A DNA stretch of 32,191 bases, from the NCBI GenBank assembly GCA_036555755.1, contig DATBKS010000236.1, forward strand, positions 1 to 32,191, in the 5' to 3' direction. The notes beneath the pieces are model-generated. The model was given only the letters and a program-made list of their open reading frames with translations. It ran no database searches and had not been told where the DNA came from. This DNA comes from JAICJR01 sp036555755. GTDB taxonomy: Bacteria; Actinomycetota; Thermoleophilia; Solirubrobacterales; Thermoleophilaceae. This document shows positions 31,430 to 32,191 of this stretch, piece by piece. Positions within the stretch are counted from its first letter, which is position 1. Every line of letters starts with the position of its first letter. Position numbers and translations under genes: made by a program.

Positions 31430-32191
31430 GGATTTCCCCGGCGGCGTTGTACGTCGTACGACTGCCAGACGGTCATGTACAGCTCATCGGCCGCGATGAA
31501 GTCGGATAGCTCGTCGAGGCGTGGGCCTCCGTAGGCGTCGAGCATCTCTTCGACAAACGCATCATCCGCTCCGCGTATCCGCGCGCTCGTCACGAGCCCG
31601 GCGACGTCCCACGCGACCGGTCCGCTGCACACGTCCTCGAGGTCGTTCCAGAGCAGCCCGTGGTCGGTGCGGAGAAGGTTGCTGATCGACGTGTCGCCGT
31701 GGATTGCCTGCGTGGGTTGTGGGGAGTCGAACACCCGCGGGGTCAGCCCATGCAGGCGCGCGCGCAGCGACTCGATGTCGGCGGACGACAGCGACGGGGC
31801 AGGCCGCAGCTCGTCGAGGAGGCGCCCGATCCACTGCTGGATGCTCATGAGCTGCTCGAGTTCGCCCGTGAACTCCGCGAGTGCCGCGTGCAGGCGGCGC
31901 AGGGAATCACCGAGCTCGTTCGCGCCCGGCAAGCCGCCGGACGTGTCGTGCGGAACGTAGTCCCAGAGCGTCATCCACAGCCCATCGTGCTGATGCGGTC
32001 CGGGCGGCGCCAAGCGAGTCGGGGCGACGGCCACAGCGCGTTCGGCGAGGAACACCCCAACAGTGACCTCCCGGGTGAGCCAACTCTCCAGGTCGTCGTG
32101 AAGGACGTTCGTCGAGGTCATCACGCGGGCTACGACCGGTGCCGGCTTCAGGTGCACCAGCACGTTGCTGCCGCCGGCCAGGACGACCGCG
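31426..32191 (-). CDS. APH/choline-kinase-family phosphotransferase, partial
   Basis: The last 254 residues of a kinase of the aminoglycoside phosphotransferase superfamily; the frame is open to the right edge, and the N-terminus lies beyond it. Residues before the first visible Met-like codon (VVLAGGSNVLVHLKPAPVVARVM) belong to the nucleotide-binding lobe strand. The catalytic loop is AIHGDTSISNLL (HGD with the later Asn), followed by LLWNDLEDVCSGPVAWDVAGL, where the metal-binding Asp is expected. The substrate is not readable; many such genes act on sugars or amino alcohols and are not antibiotic resistance genes. It ends overlapping the YebC stop. Confidence 0.8.
   Translation of the reverse strand, partial: AVVLAGGSNVLVHLKPAPVVARVMTSTNVLHDDLESWLTREVTVGVFLAERAVAVAPTRLAPPGPHQHDGLWMTLWDYVPHDTSGGLPGANELGDSLRRLHAALAEFTGELEQLMSIQQWIGRLLDELRPAPSLSSADIESLRARLHGLTPRVFDSPQPTQAIHGDTSISNLLRTDHGLLWNDLEDVCSGPVAWDVAGLVTSARIRGADDAFVEEMLDAYGGPRLDELSDFIAADELYMTVWQSYDVQRRRGNP

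Noticed and set aside
31426..32191. Aminoglycoside resistance kinase.
   Set aside because: The superfamily is broad, the N-terminal lobe is cut off and nothing in the context suggests resistance.

Overview
The window is GC-rich, densely coding DNA from a bacterial chromosome. It suggests an actinobacterium of the Thermoleophilia (Solirubrobacterales/Gaiellales-like). That placement is an inference from base composition, the TAnnnT -10 boxes close to start codons, the Ala/Lys-rich extracellular protein with a long cationic C-terminal domain, and the RTX/PD40 secreted protein. I see no rRNA, tRNA, CRISPR array, insertion sequence or prophage. No stretch longer than about 120 bases lacks a gene.

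Layout. 1-4775 (minus): a run of six genes (zinc-site/DUF2127 membrane protein, GT39-like glycosyltransferase, membrane GGDEF protein, penicillin-binding/beta-lactamase-fold hydrolase, NfeD, SPFH protein cut by the left edge), all concerned with the envelope or signalling. 4794-6611: an ABC ATPase and a MacB/FtsX-type permease that face each other and end stop-to-stop. 6646-8804: a lactate-monooxygenase-like flavoprotein, a conserved protein of unknown function and a NYN nuclease-like protein. 8804-11089: Lon protease, followed by a strong terminator hairpin. 11140-12516: a lipoprotein. 12604-17583: a three-gene formate dehydrogenase operon. Its catalytic subunit reads through an in-frame TGA as selenocysteine, and a SECIS hairpin follows that codon. 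17673-19084: a SnoaL-like protein, an alpha/beta hydrolase and a small membrane protein. 19143-23778: an acyl-CoA-reductase-like SDR, a GNAT acetyltransferase, a diiron oxidase fused to an SCP2 domain, a classical SDR and a RpiR-type regulator. 23849-24543: a tiny Cys-rich protein and a small membrane protein. 24603-27155: pdxS-pdxT-M29 aminopeptidase. 27270-30622: two secreted proteins, a small Cys-repeat protein and a large RTX plus seven-bladed propeller protein. 30680-32191: YebC/PmpR and a partial APH-family kinase.

Gene expression logic. Many genes that appear to begin a transcript have a TAnnnT-like -10 box only 6-9 nt before the start codon and no Shine-Dalgarno sequence, which predicts leaderless mRNAs. 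Several other genes (SPFH, lon, the lipoprotein, the SnoaL gene, the small secreted protein, the 8304 gene) have a good Shine-Dalgarno sequence instead. Convergent pairs are packed very tightly: three pairs share a CTAA or CTAG in which both stop codons interlock, and a fourth abuts as TAGCTA.

The best-supported unusual items are the selenoprotein formate dehydrogenase with its SECIS element, the leaderless promoter pattern, two heptanucleotide tandem repeats placed where slippage would change expression, and the diiron-SCP2 fusion. I did not find a wholly new multi-gene system such as a defence or secretion island.
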